A stretch of 15,221 bases of DNA from CAYFHQ01 sp964342805 (GTDB taxonomy: Bacteria; Bacillota; Clostridia; Peptostreptococcales; Acidaminobacteraceae): the NCBI GenBank assembly GCA_964342805.1, contig CAYFHQ010000090.1, positions 1 through 15,221 on the forward strand, in the 5' to 3' direction. Made by a program: the position numbers and the translations under genes. Below, piece after piece: positions 1 to 5,612 of the stretch (positions are counted from its first letter, which is position 1; the number at the start of each line of letters is the position of its first letter). The notes below the pieces were generated by a model, which was not told where the DNA came from, ran no database searches, and worked only from the letters and a program-made list of their open reading frames with translations.

Positions 1-138
1 TGGGCACCCTTTAATGTTTAAAACCACCCCAACATTATCATTCCCTTAACCAGATTACCAATGTCTTAAATCCCTTGTTGGAAGGATGGTCACAAGTTAC
101 CATAATATTGAAACGATTGTCTGAAAGGGGAGTGCGCC
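1..138. other. Upstream spacer of the ABC operon
   Basis: No gene is visible here. The only clear signal is the ribosome-binding site AAGGGGAG just before the ATG at 139. A TAATAT box near 103-108 could be a -10 element, but no convincing -35 sits at the right distance and no TG precedes it, so the promoter is not assigned. The left edge of the window cuts this spacer. Confidence 0.4.
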
Positions 139-999
139 ATGATCAAAGTAACTGATCTTACAAAACAGTACGGGAAAAAGCTTGTTTTGGATGGGATAAA
201 CATTCAAGTGAACCGTGGAGAAGTGGTCGGAGTTATTGGGCCACCGGGAGCGGGGAAGACGGTTCTCCTTGGGTGTTTAAGTGGACGTGTGAAGCCCAGT
301 CATGGACAGGTTACCCATGCAAAGGGGACTAGACCTGGCTTGGTGTTAGGGAGTACCGATCTAATCAAGGACAAGACGGGGGAAGATCATATTGCATACT
401 TGGCTAAAATCCATGGAGTTCCTAAGGACCATGTTGACGATCTACGTCGCTCCTTGTCGAGTTCAGTTCTAATGAATCCACCTAGCGAATATTCAAGTCA
501 AGACAAGGTCAGCCTTCTTTTGGCCTTGGCCCGACTCACTAAGCCAGACTATATATTGTTTGATGTGGACTTTGGGCAGAGTCTGGATGAAAAAGAAACA
601 CTGTTGGTGAGTGAAATGAGACGTTTGCAAGAGGTAGGTGTAACGATGGTGATTGCAGGGCGTGAGACCGCATCGATTCCACTTGAGTGCTCTCAGCTCC
701 TCTTTTTACATAAGGGACGACCCTTTGAGTTCAGTGACGAATGGTTGGATTTTGATAGGTGCCTGTTGACCACTGAGAGTATAGAGGGTCTGGCGAAATA
801 CTTAGACCACCAGTACGGTGACTTGGCCTGGACATTGAAAGAAGCTAATCAAATCGAGTTTCTAGTTGCACGTGAAAATATTGCCCCGCTGTTAGCTGAT
901 ATTCAGTCGCTGGGTTACCCAGTATTACAGTTTGAACAGCGGCCTGTGACCCAGGAAGTACTGTTCAACTATTTTAGCAAGGGGGCAGACCATGAATAG
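139..999 (+). CDS. ABC transporter ATP-binding protein, ABC-2 export type, with degenerate catalytic motifs
   Basis: A 286-residue cytoplasmic nucleotide-binding subunit that should pair with the membrane protein encoded directly downstream. The fold is recognisable: N-terminal MIKVTDLTKQYG, an intact Walker A (GPPGAGKT, 34-41), a helical region around 80-115, and a C-terminal extension (about 205-286) of the kind that follows ABC-2 ATPases. Other motifs are damaged. The signature is YSSQDK (118-123) instead of (L/Y)SGGx. Walker B is YILFDVDFG, with Val143 where the catalytic Glu should be. The H-loop His is replaced in VIAGRET (Arg175), and no Q-loop Gln is evident around 70-75. It may therefore bind ATP but hydrolyse it poorly. 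The reading frame is intact and full length, so it does not look like a random pseudogene. The start is supported by AAGGGGAG seven bases upstream. Its end overlaps the next gene by 8 bases. The substrate is unknown. Confidence 0.85.
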   Translation: MIKVTDLTKQYGKKLVLDGINIQVNRGEVVGVIGPPGAGKTVLLGCLSGRVKPSHGQVTHAKGTRPGLVLGSTDLIKDKTGEDHIAYLAKIHGVPKDHVDDLRRSLSSSVLMNPPSEYSSQDKVSLLLALARLTKPDYILFDVDFGQSLDEKETLLVSEMRRLQEVGVTMVIAGRETASIPLECSQLLFLHKGRPFEFSDEWLDFDRCLLTTESIEGLAKYLDHQYGDLAWTLKEANQIEFLVARENIAPLLADIQSLGYPVLQFEQRPVTQEVLFNYFSKGADHE

Positions 1000-2068
1000 G
1001 ATGATCACACTCTTTCGCTTTGCCTTTGTTGAGCTTACGATCTTATATAAGAAAAAATACACCAAATGGCTTGTTTGTATATTAGCGATCACTTTACTAT
1101 TTACCATGATCGGTCTGAACGAGGAAAGACCCTTTTCGGGTTATGTAGAGGAGAAGCCGGGTATGCCAATTACCGGCATGGCAAGGAATGATCCCAATGC
1201 CAAGCAAACGGATGGGTACAAGTCACTGGAACTTATCGACCAGGTGAAGAGTCAATTATATGAGGCCAATGCAAATGGGGACTACAAAGAAGTGACGCGG
1301 CTGTACGCATTCCGCTACCTCCTGTTTTTGAAGATGGGCAATGAGACCAGTGACCAAGAGTACACGGAAGCCTTTAACGCAAGTATGATTGATAAATGGA
1401 ATGTCGTATCAGGAGGCCTACCTTATGACTCGGTTGTGTTTTATCCCTATGACATCCGCATTTCCAATAACCACTATATGTTAAAGGGGGACTTGTATCG
1501 GGCCTTGTATGAAAATGATTTGTTACCTGTTTACAAGTACGATATGGACCCTCTGAACGTGGTGTATCAGTTTTTCCACCAAAACAAAGTGCAACTTGCT
1601 ATGTTGGTAGTCTTCCTTTTTGTTCTGTTGAACCAAATGAGTTCTCAAAGCGCAGGGGTAATCGAACTTTATTTGGTTACTGGACTTAGGTATTGGCAGT
1701 ATGCACTTGGAAAATGGATGAGCGCGACCTTCTATGTACTCAGTCTTTATGCTGTTATTCCTTTACTGTCCATGGTTGTCGCATTGATTACAAAGGGTGT
1801 TCGAGCCTTGTACTATCCGCTTATTGATTCGACCAAGACCTTGGTGAAGTTTATGACACCAGACACGACCCTTGATCCAGCTTCGGCTATGATTGGGGCT
1901 GGCTGGGTAAAGGACGGACGGTATATGCTTGAGGGCCAAGAGGTGATGACCATTGTTGCATATGTACAGAACCATTTGCTCTGGTTGGGCCTTGCTGTAG
2001 GACTTGGCCTGGGTTTGTTTTACTTAATCTACAGCATATATCTCGCAGCAAAAAAAGCCGTTACCTAA
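992..2068 (+). CDS. ABC-2-like membrane permease subunit
   Basis: A 358-residue integral membrane protein, translationally coupled to the ATPase gene by an 8-base overlap, so almost certainly its transporter partner. Hydrophobic segments are near 24-41, 199-215, 244-267 and 327-351. A large, mostly hydrophilic domain (about 42-198) between the first two helices should lie outside the cell, as in ABC-2 exporters with an extended first loop. Four clear helices are fewer than the six usual for ABC-2 permeases, so it may be a reduced member or work as a homodimer. A second soluble stretch (about 268-326) precedes the last helix. I do not recognise a named subfamily or substrate. The 3' end, including the stop codon, forms part of a terminator hairpin shared with the convergent SDR gene. 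Confidence 0.7.
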   Translation: MNRMITLFRFAFVELTILYKKKYTKWLVCILAITLLFTMIGLNEERPFSGYVEEKPGMPITGMARNDPNAKQTDGYKSLELIDQVKSQLYEANANGDYKEVTRLYAFRYLLFLKMGNETSDQEYTEAFNASMIDKWNVVSGGLPYDSVVFYPYDIRISNNHYMLKGDLYRALYENDLLPVYKYDMDPLNVVYQFFHQNKVQLAMLVVFLFVLLNQMSSQSAGVIELYLVTGLRYWQYALGKWMSATFYVLSLYAVIPLLSMVVALITKGVRALYYPLIDSTKTLVKFMTPDTTLDPASAMIGAGWVKDGRYMLEGQEVMTIVAYVQNHLLWLGLAVGLGLGLFYLIYSIYLAAKKAVT

Positions 2069-2082
2069 AAGGTGACGGCTTT
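2050..2082 (-). terminator. Hairpin terminator shared by convergent genes
   Basis: GCCGTTACC (2057-2065) pairs with GGTGACGGC (2071-2079) with one G-U pair, and the stem extends by AAA/TTT. The loop TAAAA contains the permease stop codon. On the minus strand the stem is followed by seven T, making a good intrinsic terminator for the SDR operon. On the plus strand only three T follow, so it would act more weakly for the ABC operon. Confidence 0.8.
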
Positions 2083-2089
2083 ACTACGC

Positions 2090-2824
2090 TTAATAAGCAG
2101 CTGCACTAAGAACACCAGATTCGACCGGCAGGTCAACACCTGTAATTGAATTCGCCAAGTCACTGGCTAAAAACAGACAAGCGTTGGCAATATCCTCTGC
2201 CTCTGGTACCCGTTTCAAGGCAGCCCGGTCCATAAAACGACCATAACCATCAGGCCACTGGTCAGCAAGTCCAGGGCGATTAATGAGTCCCGGTGACACC
2301 ATATTCACGCGGATACCATGCTGGCCCAGTTCTTTGGCTGCAGCGCGAGTATAAGACCAAGCCCCGGCCTTGGCAGCACTGTAATGGCTGTGGCCCCAGG
2401 AGGGGTGGAGCGCATCGATTGTGCCAATATTAATAATAGTGCCAGGACGTTTGTTCTGCACCATGACCTTGGAGACCGATTGGGTACAGAGGTAAACCGA
2501 CTTTAAATCTACGTTCATCATGGTGTCCCAATCGTCCTCAGATAGGGCTAGAAAATCACTCACAGGGTAAATTGAGGCGTTGTTGATCAAAATATCAATG
2601 GTCCCCCATGTTTGAAGGACGGTCTGGACGAGGTTTTCTACTGATTTTTTGTTAGACACATCCACTTGGACAAACAGCATATTCTCTTGGGAACCCGTGT
2701 CGTCCACATGTAGGTCGGCAATACAAACCCTTGCGCCTGCTTGGTGAAAGGCTTTTGCAATGGCATGGCCAACGCCCTTGGCACCACCAGTAACAATAAC
2801 GTTTTTGTCCTTGAAATTGAACAT
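2090..2824 (-). CDS. Short-chain dehydrogenase/reductase (SDR), classical type
   Basis: A 244-residue soluble NAD(P)-dependent oxidoreductase. Counting from the chosen start, it has the cofactor motif TGGAKGVG (12-19), NNAS (81-84), the active-site pair Y148xxxK152 (HYSAAKAG), and the post-catalytic VSPGL. Asp37 at the end of beta-2 (CIADLH) points to NAD(H) rather than NADP(H). The usual catalytic Ser 13 residues before Tyr is Thr135 (INIGTID). The ATG at 2824 is chosen because AAGGGA lies just upstream and the protein then begins MFNFKDK, right before beta-1; a longer in-frame version (to 2905) would overlap the cupin gene by about 60 bases. It lies 22 bases after the cupin gene, so the two form an operon. 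The substrate is not evident; sugar, hydroxy-acid or steroid-like alcohols are all possible for this family. Confidence 0.9.
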   Translation of the reverse strand: MFNFKDKNVIVTGGAKGVGHAIAKAFHQAGARVCIADLHVDDTGSQENMLFVQVDVSNKKSVENLVQTVLQTWGTIDILINNASIYPVSDFLALSEDDWDTMMNVDLKSVYLCTQSVSKVMVQNKRPGTIINIGTIDALHPSWGHSHYSAAKAGAWSYTRAAAKELGQHGIRVNMVSPGLINRPGLADQWPDGYGRFMDRAALKRVPEAEDIANACLFLASDLANSITGVDLPVESGVLSAAAY

Positions 2825-2846
2825 GATTCCCTTCTTTCTGGCCGCC

Positions 2847-3212
2847 TTAGACGACAATAAAATCTTCCTCAACATAGGGTGGGATGGTAATGGCATAAAA
2901 ATCAATGCCTTCTGGGCCCACCTGTTTCAACTCGTGGATATCGCCAGCGTGAATGACGACCGTGTCGCCGGCAGTTACAGCAAGGGTCTCCCCATTAACG
3001 ACCATTTCTGCAGACCCACTGATGAAGATATAGGTTTCCTCTGACTCCAGGTGTTTGTGGCGAATGACACCGCCACCTGGTTGGATATGGGTGAGGGCAA
3101 TGCTACAACTTTCATTCACAATGGGCCCTGTAAGGCCCATGACCTCAAACAAGGTGGACTTGCTTTCTTTGTTCTCAATTTTAATGGCTTTCGTAAGGTT
3201 CAACTTATTCAT
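2847..3212 (-). CDS. Small cupin-domain protein
   Basis: A 121-residue single-domain cupin (double-stranded beta-helix). Motif 1 is present: HKH followed by the conserved Glu in LESEETYIFISG (about residues 53-70), supplying the metal-binding His-His-Glu. Motif 2 is GDTVVIHAGDIHEL, with the fourth ligand His (about 83-96). These residues suggest a bound divalent metal and either an enzyme or a small-molecule sensor role. Single-domain cupins include isomerases, dioxygenases and mannose-6-phosphate-isomerase-like proteins, and the sequence alone does not decide between them. The start has a good GGAGATGATC ribosome-binding site. It is the first gene of the cupin-SDR operon and is divergent from the Crp-family regulator gene, which makes that regulator the natural candidate controller. 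Confidence 0.85.
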   Translation of the reverse strand: MNKLNLTKAIKIENKESKSTLFEVMGLTGPIVNESCSIALTHIQPGGGVIRHKHLESEETYIFISGSAEMVVNGETLAVTAGDTVVIHAGDIHELKQVGPEGIDFYAITIPPYVEEDFIVV

Positions 3213-3293
3213 GTGATCATCTCCTTGGCTTTATTGTATGATGGTAAGTAAGAAGATAACTAGGACATTTGTCGACGACTTGAGGAGGGGGCC
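3213..3293. promoter_or_regulatory. Divergent control region, cupin-SDR operon versus Crp-family gene
   Basis: This 81-base gap must hold both promoters. On the plus strand TATGAT (3237-3242) is a plausible -10 for the regulator gene. On the minus strand TACAAT (complement of 3233-3238) is a plausible -10 for the cupin gene. The two boxes overlap, which would make the promoters compete for RNA polymerase. The -35 elements are weak on both strands, as expected for activator-dependent promoters. No clean regulator-binding palindrome is visible. Confidence 0.35.
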
Positions 3294-3980
3294 ATGAAAA
3301 CTGTAAATGATCAGGAAAGAGTTAGACGGTATTGCCAGCAAGTACCTATATTAGCTAGTTCAGATGAGGACCTTTTGTCCCACGTGACCCTCGTTCAATT
3401 TGAAAAGGGAGACTTTATCTGTCATGAAGGCCAGCCTCTCGACCAGTTTTATTTCATGATGGAGGGCAAGGCCAAAGTTTTTACCACCCAAAAAAACGGC
3501 AAGATGCTCCTCTTGTGTTTTTACTCTGGTTTTGAGTTGCTGGGGGAGGTGGAGGTCTTGTCCAAGGTGCCATATACCACTACGGTAAAGGCTTTAAGCC
3601 CAGTTACCTGCCTGGCTTTAGACAAAGCTTATGTTGAGGATTATTTATTAAAGCAGGTGGACTTTGTTCACTATATCGCTGAAACCCTGTCACAAAAGCT
3701 CCTGCGTAATACACAAAATTGTTCCTTTAATATGCTGTATCCTCTTGATAACCGGGTGGCTACCTATATCCTCCTGTCCAGCGAAGGGGACTATTTTCAT
3801 GCCAACCTGACCTATTTGTCTGAGCTGCTGGCCACCAGTTACCGGCATTTGACCCGGGTCTTGGCTAAGTTTTGTGATCAAGGTTTGCTGGAAAAGGTGG
3901 GGGTTAGGTACTTGATTCGTGACCGCATTGGCCTTGAGGGTATAGCCAACCTGGAAGTGACCAATTTTGGCAAAGAGTAA
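3294..3980 (+). CDS. Crp/Fnr-superfamily transcriptional regulator, YeiL-like
   Basis: A 228-residue DNA-binding regulator. The N-terminal part (about 15-130) is a cyclic-nucleotide-binding-type beta-roll: FEKGDFICHEGQPLDQFYFMMEGKAKV is typical of its start (short stretches such as EGQPLDQ and MEGKAKV are diagnostic). A dimerisation helix follows, then a C-terminal winged helix-turn-helix with the LLATSYRHLTRVLAKF recognition region (about 175-190). The cAMP pocket is not conserved: the region after LLGEVEVLS reads PYTTTV, without the phosphate-binding Arg, so the ligand is probably not cAMP. No four-Cys iron-sulfur pattern of Fnr type is present. The overall pattern, especially YRHLTRVLAKFCDQGLLEK, resembles the YeiL branch. 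The ribosome-binding site GAGGAGGGG supports the start. It is divergent from the cupin-SDR operon. Confidence 0.85.
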   Translation: MKTVNDQERVRRYCQQVPILASSDEDLLSHVTLVQFEKGDFICHEGQPLDQFYFMMEGKAKVFTTQKNGKMLLLCFYSGFELLGEVEVLSKVPYTTTVKALSPVTCLALDKAYVEDYLLKQVDFVHYIAETLSQKLLRNTQNCSFNMLYPLDNRVATYILLSSEGDYFHANLTYLSELLATSYRHLTRVLAKFCDQGLLEKVGVRYLIRDRIGLEGIANLEVTNFGKE

Positions 3981-4020
3981 CACAGTGCGCAAGATCGGAA
4001 AAGCAGCCCCTCTCAAATCT

Positions 4021-4029
4021 TGTTATGAT
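4021..4029 (+). promoter_or_regulatory. Extended -10 promoter candidate for the AraC-HD frame
   Basis: TGT-TATGAT is an extended -10 element ending 29 bases before the ATG at 4059. No good -35 is seen (AAGCAG at the 17-base spacing), which extended -10 promoters tolerate. Confidence 0.4.
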
Positions 4030-4058
4030 GGACCTATCTTAGCTAGGAGAACAATTTC

Positions 4059-4541
4059 ATGAAAAACATGTTGGAAACCTTACATTATATCGAAGAGAAT
4101 TTGAGTAACAAGATCACCACTGAGAGCATGGCCACCTACGCCAACTATTCCATGTATCATTACGCACGGCTCTTTAAAAGGGAAATGGGGATGACGCTCA
4201 ACGAGTACGTGACCCAAAGAAGGTTGACCTGTGCGGCTAAGGATATACTCGGGGGACATAAAATACTGGACGTAGCCCTGCGGTATGGCTATGAAACGCA
4301 TGCGGGTTTTGTCAAAGCCTTTAAGCAGCGGTTTGGGTATCCACCCAGCTTGCTCCACGCTCTACGCTTGTCTCAAATCCTCTTTTCCCATGAAGGAGGG
4401 CTTGTTATGGACGTTAAAAGACTGCTAACCGAACTAATGACAGAAAGTCAGACACGATATACCCAGGACCAGGTGGATCTGATTCGAAAAGCCTATGAAA
4501 TCGCTGAAAAAGCCCATGAAAATCAGAAGCGTTACTCTTGA
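4059..4541 (+). CDS. AraC-type DNA-binding domain, N-terminal part of a TGA-interrupted AraC-HD fusion
   Basis: A 160-residue reading frame that begins directly with an AraC/XylS double helix-turn-helix domain (about 1-105). The first HTH contains MATYANYSMYHYARLFKREMG and the second VALRYGYETHAGFVKAFKQRFGYPP (both recognisable by SMYHYARLF and FVKAFKQRFG). After a linker it continues as the first helix of a RelA/SpoT-type HD domain: KAYEIAEKAHENQKRYS, matching the family pattern AyexAekAHxgQkRkSGEPY. A TGA at 4539-4541 then stops translation exactly at the Gly of SGEPY, and the frame resumes at once with EPYVCH. The product as made would be an AraC domain with a short HD stub. There is no sensor domain N-terminal to the HTH. 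The start is supported by the AGGAG-like AGCTAGGAGA upstream. It could be a recent nonsense mutation, a sequencing error or a readthrough product. Confidence 0.75.
   Translation: MKNMLETLHYIEENLSNKITTESMATYANYSMYHYARLFKREMGMTLNEYVTQRRLTCAAKDILGGHKILDVALRYGYETHAGFVKAFKQRFGYPPSLLHALRLSQILFSHEGGLVMDVKRLLTELMTESQTRYTQDQVDLIRKAYEIAEKAHENQKRYS
4393..4409 (+). promoter_or_regulatory. Internal Shine-Dalgarno and in-frame ATG for the HD part
   Basis: AAGGAGG (4393-4399) lies seven bases before an in-frame ATG (4407-4409) in the linker between the AraC and HD domains. This is as good a start site as any in the window, and it would begin an HD-only protein (MDVKRLLTELM...). Within the fusion these bases encode HEGGLVM. 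It looks like the former start of a separate HD gene. Confidence 0.55.
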
Positions 4542-4961
4542 GAACCCTACGTTTGCCATGTCCTCCAGGTGGCCTTGCTCCTGGTCAAAATGGATGCTCC
4601 AGCCAACTCAGTCATCCTTGGCCTTTTGCACGATGCGCTTCAGACCAAGTCTTCTGGTTTACTTACTGAAATACCCCAGACTTTCGGTGACGTGTTGATG
4701 GCAAGATCTGAGTCCATGAAGGCCCTCAAAATGGATGAGGATCTTCTAAAGAAGGTGAATATGGATAAGGATGAAGACATCCTATTGGTCAAGCTGGCCA
4801 TTCGCCTCCACAATATGCAAACCTTGAAATTCCTTGACGAAAGCCGGTGGAAGACCAAGGCCAATGAAACCCTAAAAATCTTTTCGCCCCTGGCTTCAAA
4901 GATGGGTCTTGATGACCTACGCCTTGAACTGGACAACCTGTCTATGATTCACTCCAAATAG
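4542..4961 (+). pseudogene. RelA/SpoT-like HD domain, C-terminal part downstream of the in-frame TGA
   Basis: Continuing the frame of the AraC part after the TGA, this encodes EPYVCHVLQVALLLV, LLHDALQ, KLAIRLHNMQTL and the helix FSPLASKMG...LELDNLSM, which follow the (p)ppGpp hydrolase HD domain of RelA/SpoT in order and spacing. Counting from 4059, His167 and His191-Asp192 are kept. The family ED of HDxxED is Gln195-Thr196, and the last metal-ligand Asp of KLADRLHN is Ile248. It therefore probably cannot hydrolyse (p)ppGpp, but might still bind a nucleotide or partner. The synthetase and regulatory domains of long Rel proteins are absent; the stop follows the HD domain directly. Apart from the single TGA the frame is open for 300 codons. 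A GTG at 4569 could start an isolated fragment, but it would lose the first conserved His and has no ribosome-binding site. Confidence 0.7.
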
Positions 4962-4985
4962 GCATAAGTAAAACTGAAAGAATGG

Positions 4986-5018
4986 CCGCTTCCTTGCTTA
5001 TGCTTGGGGGTGGTTTTT
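4986..5018 (+). terminator. Intrinsic terminator after the AraC-HD frame
   Basis: CCGCTTCC (4986-4993) pairs with GGGGGTGG (5006-5013), with three G-U pairs and a 12-base loop, followed by TTTTTCTATTTT. A second inverted repeat GCATAAG (4962-4968)/CTTATGC (4997-5003) overlaps it and would compete with it. Confidence 0.65.
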
Positions 5019-5023
5019 CTATT

Positions 5024-5051
5024 TTGTTGGGTTAGGGAAATGTGATATTAT
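5024..5051 (+). promoter_or_regulatory. Promoter candidate for the first GNAT gene
   Basis: TGA-TATTAT (5043-5051) is an extended -10 element. TTGTTG (5024-5029) lies at a 16-base spacing as a weak -35. It sits just behind the terminator at 4986-5018 and would give a leader of about 60 bases before the GTG at 5120. Confidence 0.45.
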
Positions 5052-5119
5052 GGAATTTCAAAGAGCGTTATAAAGACAGTTTTAGTAGTCATAAGTCGTG
5101 AATAGGCTAGGAGGCAAAC

Positions 5120-5557
5120 GTGGACTTTCAGGTGATTAAAGGAAAAGACAATCTTCAAAAAATCGTAAGACAACTATCCATCTGGCACAACGAAACACCA
5201 AGGCTTTGGTTAAACAACTATGAGCCCAGCGAGGAGGACATTCAAAAGTCCATGGACCGTATGATGTCTAAAGAGTGTTTTGTTGCAGTTGCCAAGGACA
5301 CCTCCCTCAAAGGCTTCCTATGGGCAGAACCCCAGGAGCGGGGTGTGATGATTTTGTCCCTGTATGTGGACCCTGACGCTCGGAAACAGCAGGTTGCTAC
5401 CAGGCTAAAGGAAATGCTGGAAGATTGGTGTCAGCAAGAGGGGATCAAGAAAATCTTAACGACCGTCCATGCCACAAACGACAGGATGCTGGCCCTCAAT
5501 GACAAAATGGGCTATAGAAGAACCATGATCACCATGGAAAAGGATGTGTCCAAGTAA
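5120..5557 (+). CDS. GNAT-family N-acetyltransferase
   Basis: A 145-residue protein of the GNAT fold, which transfers an acetyl group from acetyl-CoA to an amine. Beta-4 and motif A are seen in VMILSLYVDPDARKQQVATRL (about 77-96), although the glycine of the RxxGxG/A acetyl-CoA loop is Gln91 (RKQQVA). The C-terminal motif B region, NDRMLALNDKMGYR (about 120-133), is typical: an Asn-rich helix and the strand after GY. The GTG start is chosen because AGGAGG lies seven bases upstream and no ATG is better placed. The substrate cannot be inferred. It has its own promoter candidate and is followed within 60 bases by the methyltransferase gene. Confidence 0.85.
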   Translation: MDFQVIKGKDNLQKIVRQLSIWHNETPRLWLNNYEPSEEDIQKSMDRMMSKECFVAVAKDTSLKGFLWAEPQERGVMILSLYVDPDARKQQVATRLKEMLEDWCQQEGIKKILTTVHATNDRMLALNDKMGYRRTMITMEKDVSK

Positions 5558-5563
5558 CAAATG

Positions 5564-5572
5564 TGCTATGAT
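5564..5572 (+). promoter_or_regulatory. Extended -10 promoter candidate for the methyltransferase gene
   Basis: TGC-TATGAT begins seven bases after the GNAT stop codon. It would start transcription near 5579, leaving a leader of about 35 bases before the TTG start. No clear -35 is visible. Confidence 0.4.
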
Positions 5573-5612
5573 ATGCAGTACAGGCTTTTCAAGGATATAC
5601 TGTGGAGGCATT

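Noticed and set aside
3213..3225. TGTGATCA as a CRP or FNR binding site
   Set aside because: Only one half-site is present; the matching inverted half at the proper spacing is missing, and the adjacent regulator does not keep the cAMP pocket.
4539..4585. TGA as a selenocysteine codon with a SECIS-like hairpin (CCAGG/CCTGG near 4565-4584)
   Set aside because: The family has Gly, not Cys, at this position; the hairpin is only five base pairs, and a one-base nonsense change is simpler.
4569..4961. A separate gene starting at GTG 4569
   Set aside because: It would start inside the HD domain after its first conserved His and has no ribosome-binding site; the sequence is better explained as the continuation of the frame from 4059.
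5544..5612. N-terminal extension of the methyltransferase to the ATG at 5544
   Set aside because: It would overlap the end of the GNAT gene, cover the promoter candidate, and adds Cys-rich sequence without conservation; GGAGG before TTG 5613 fits better.
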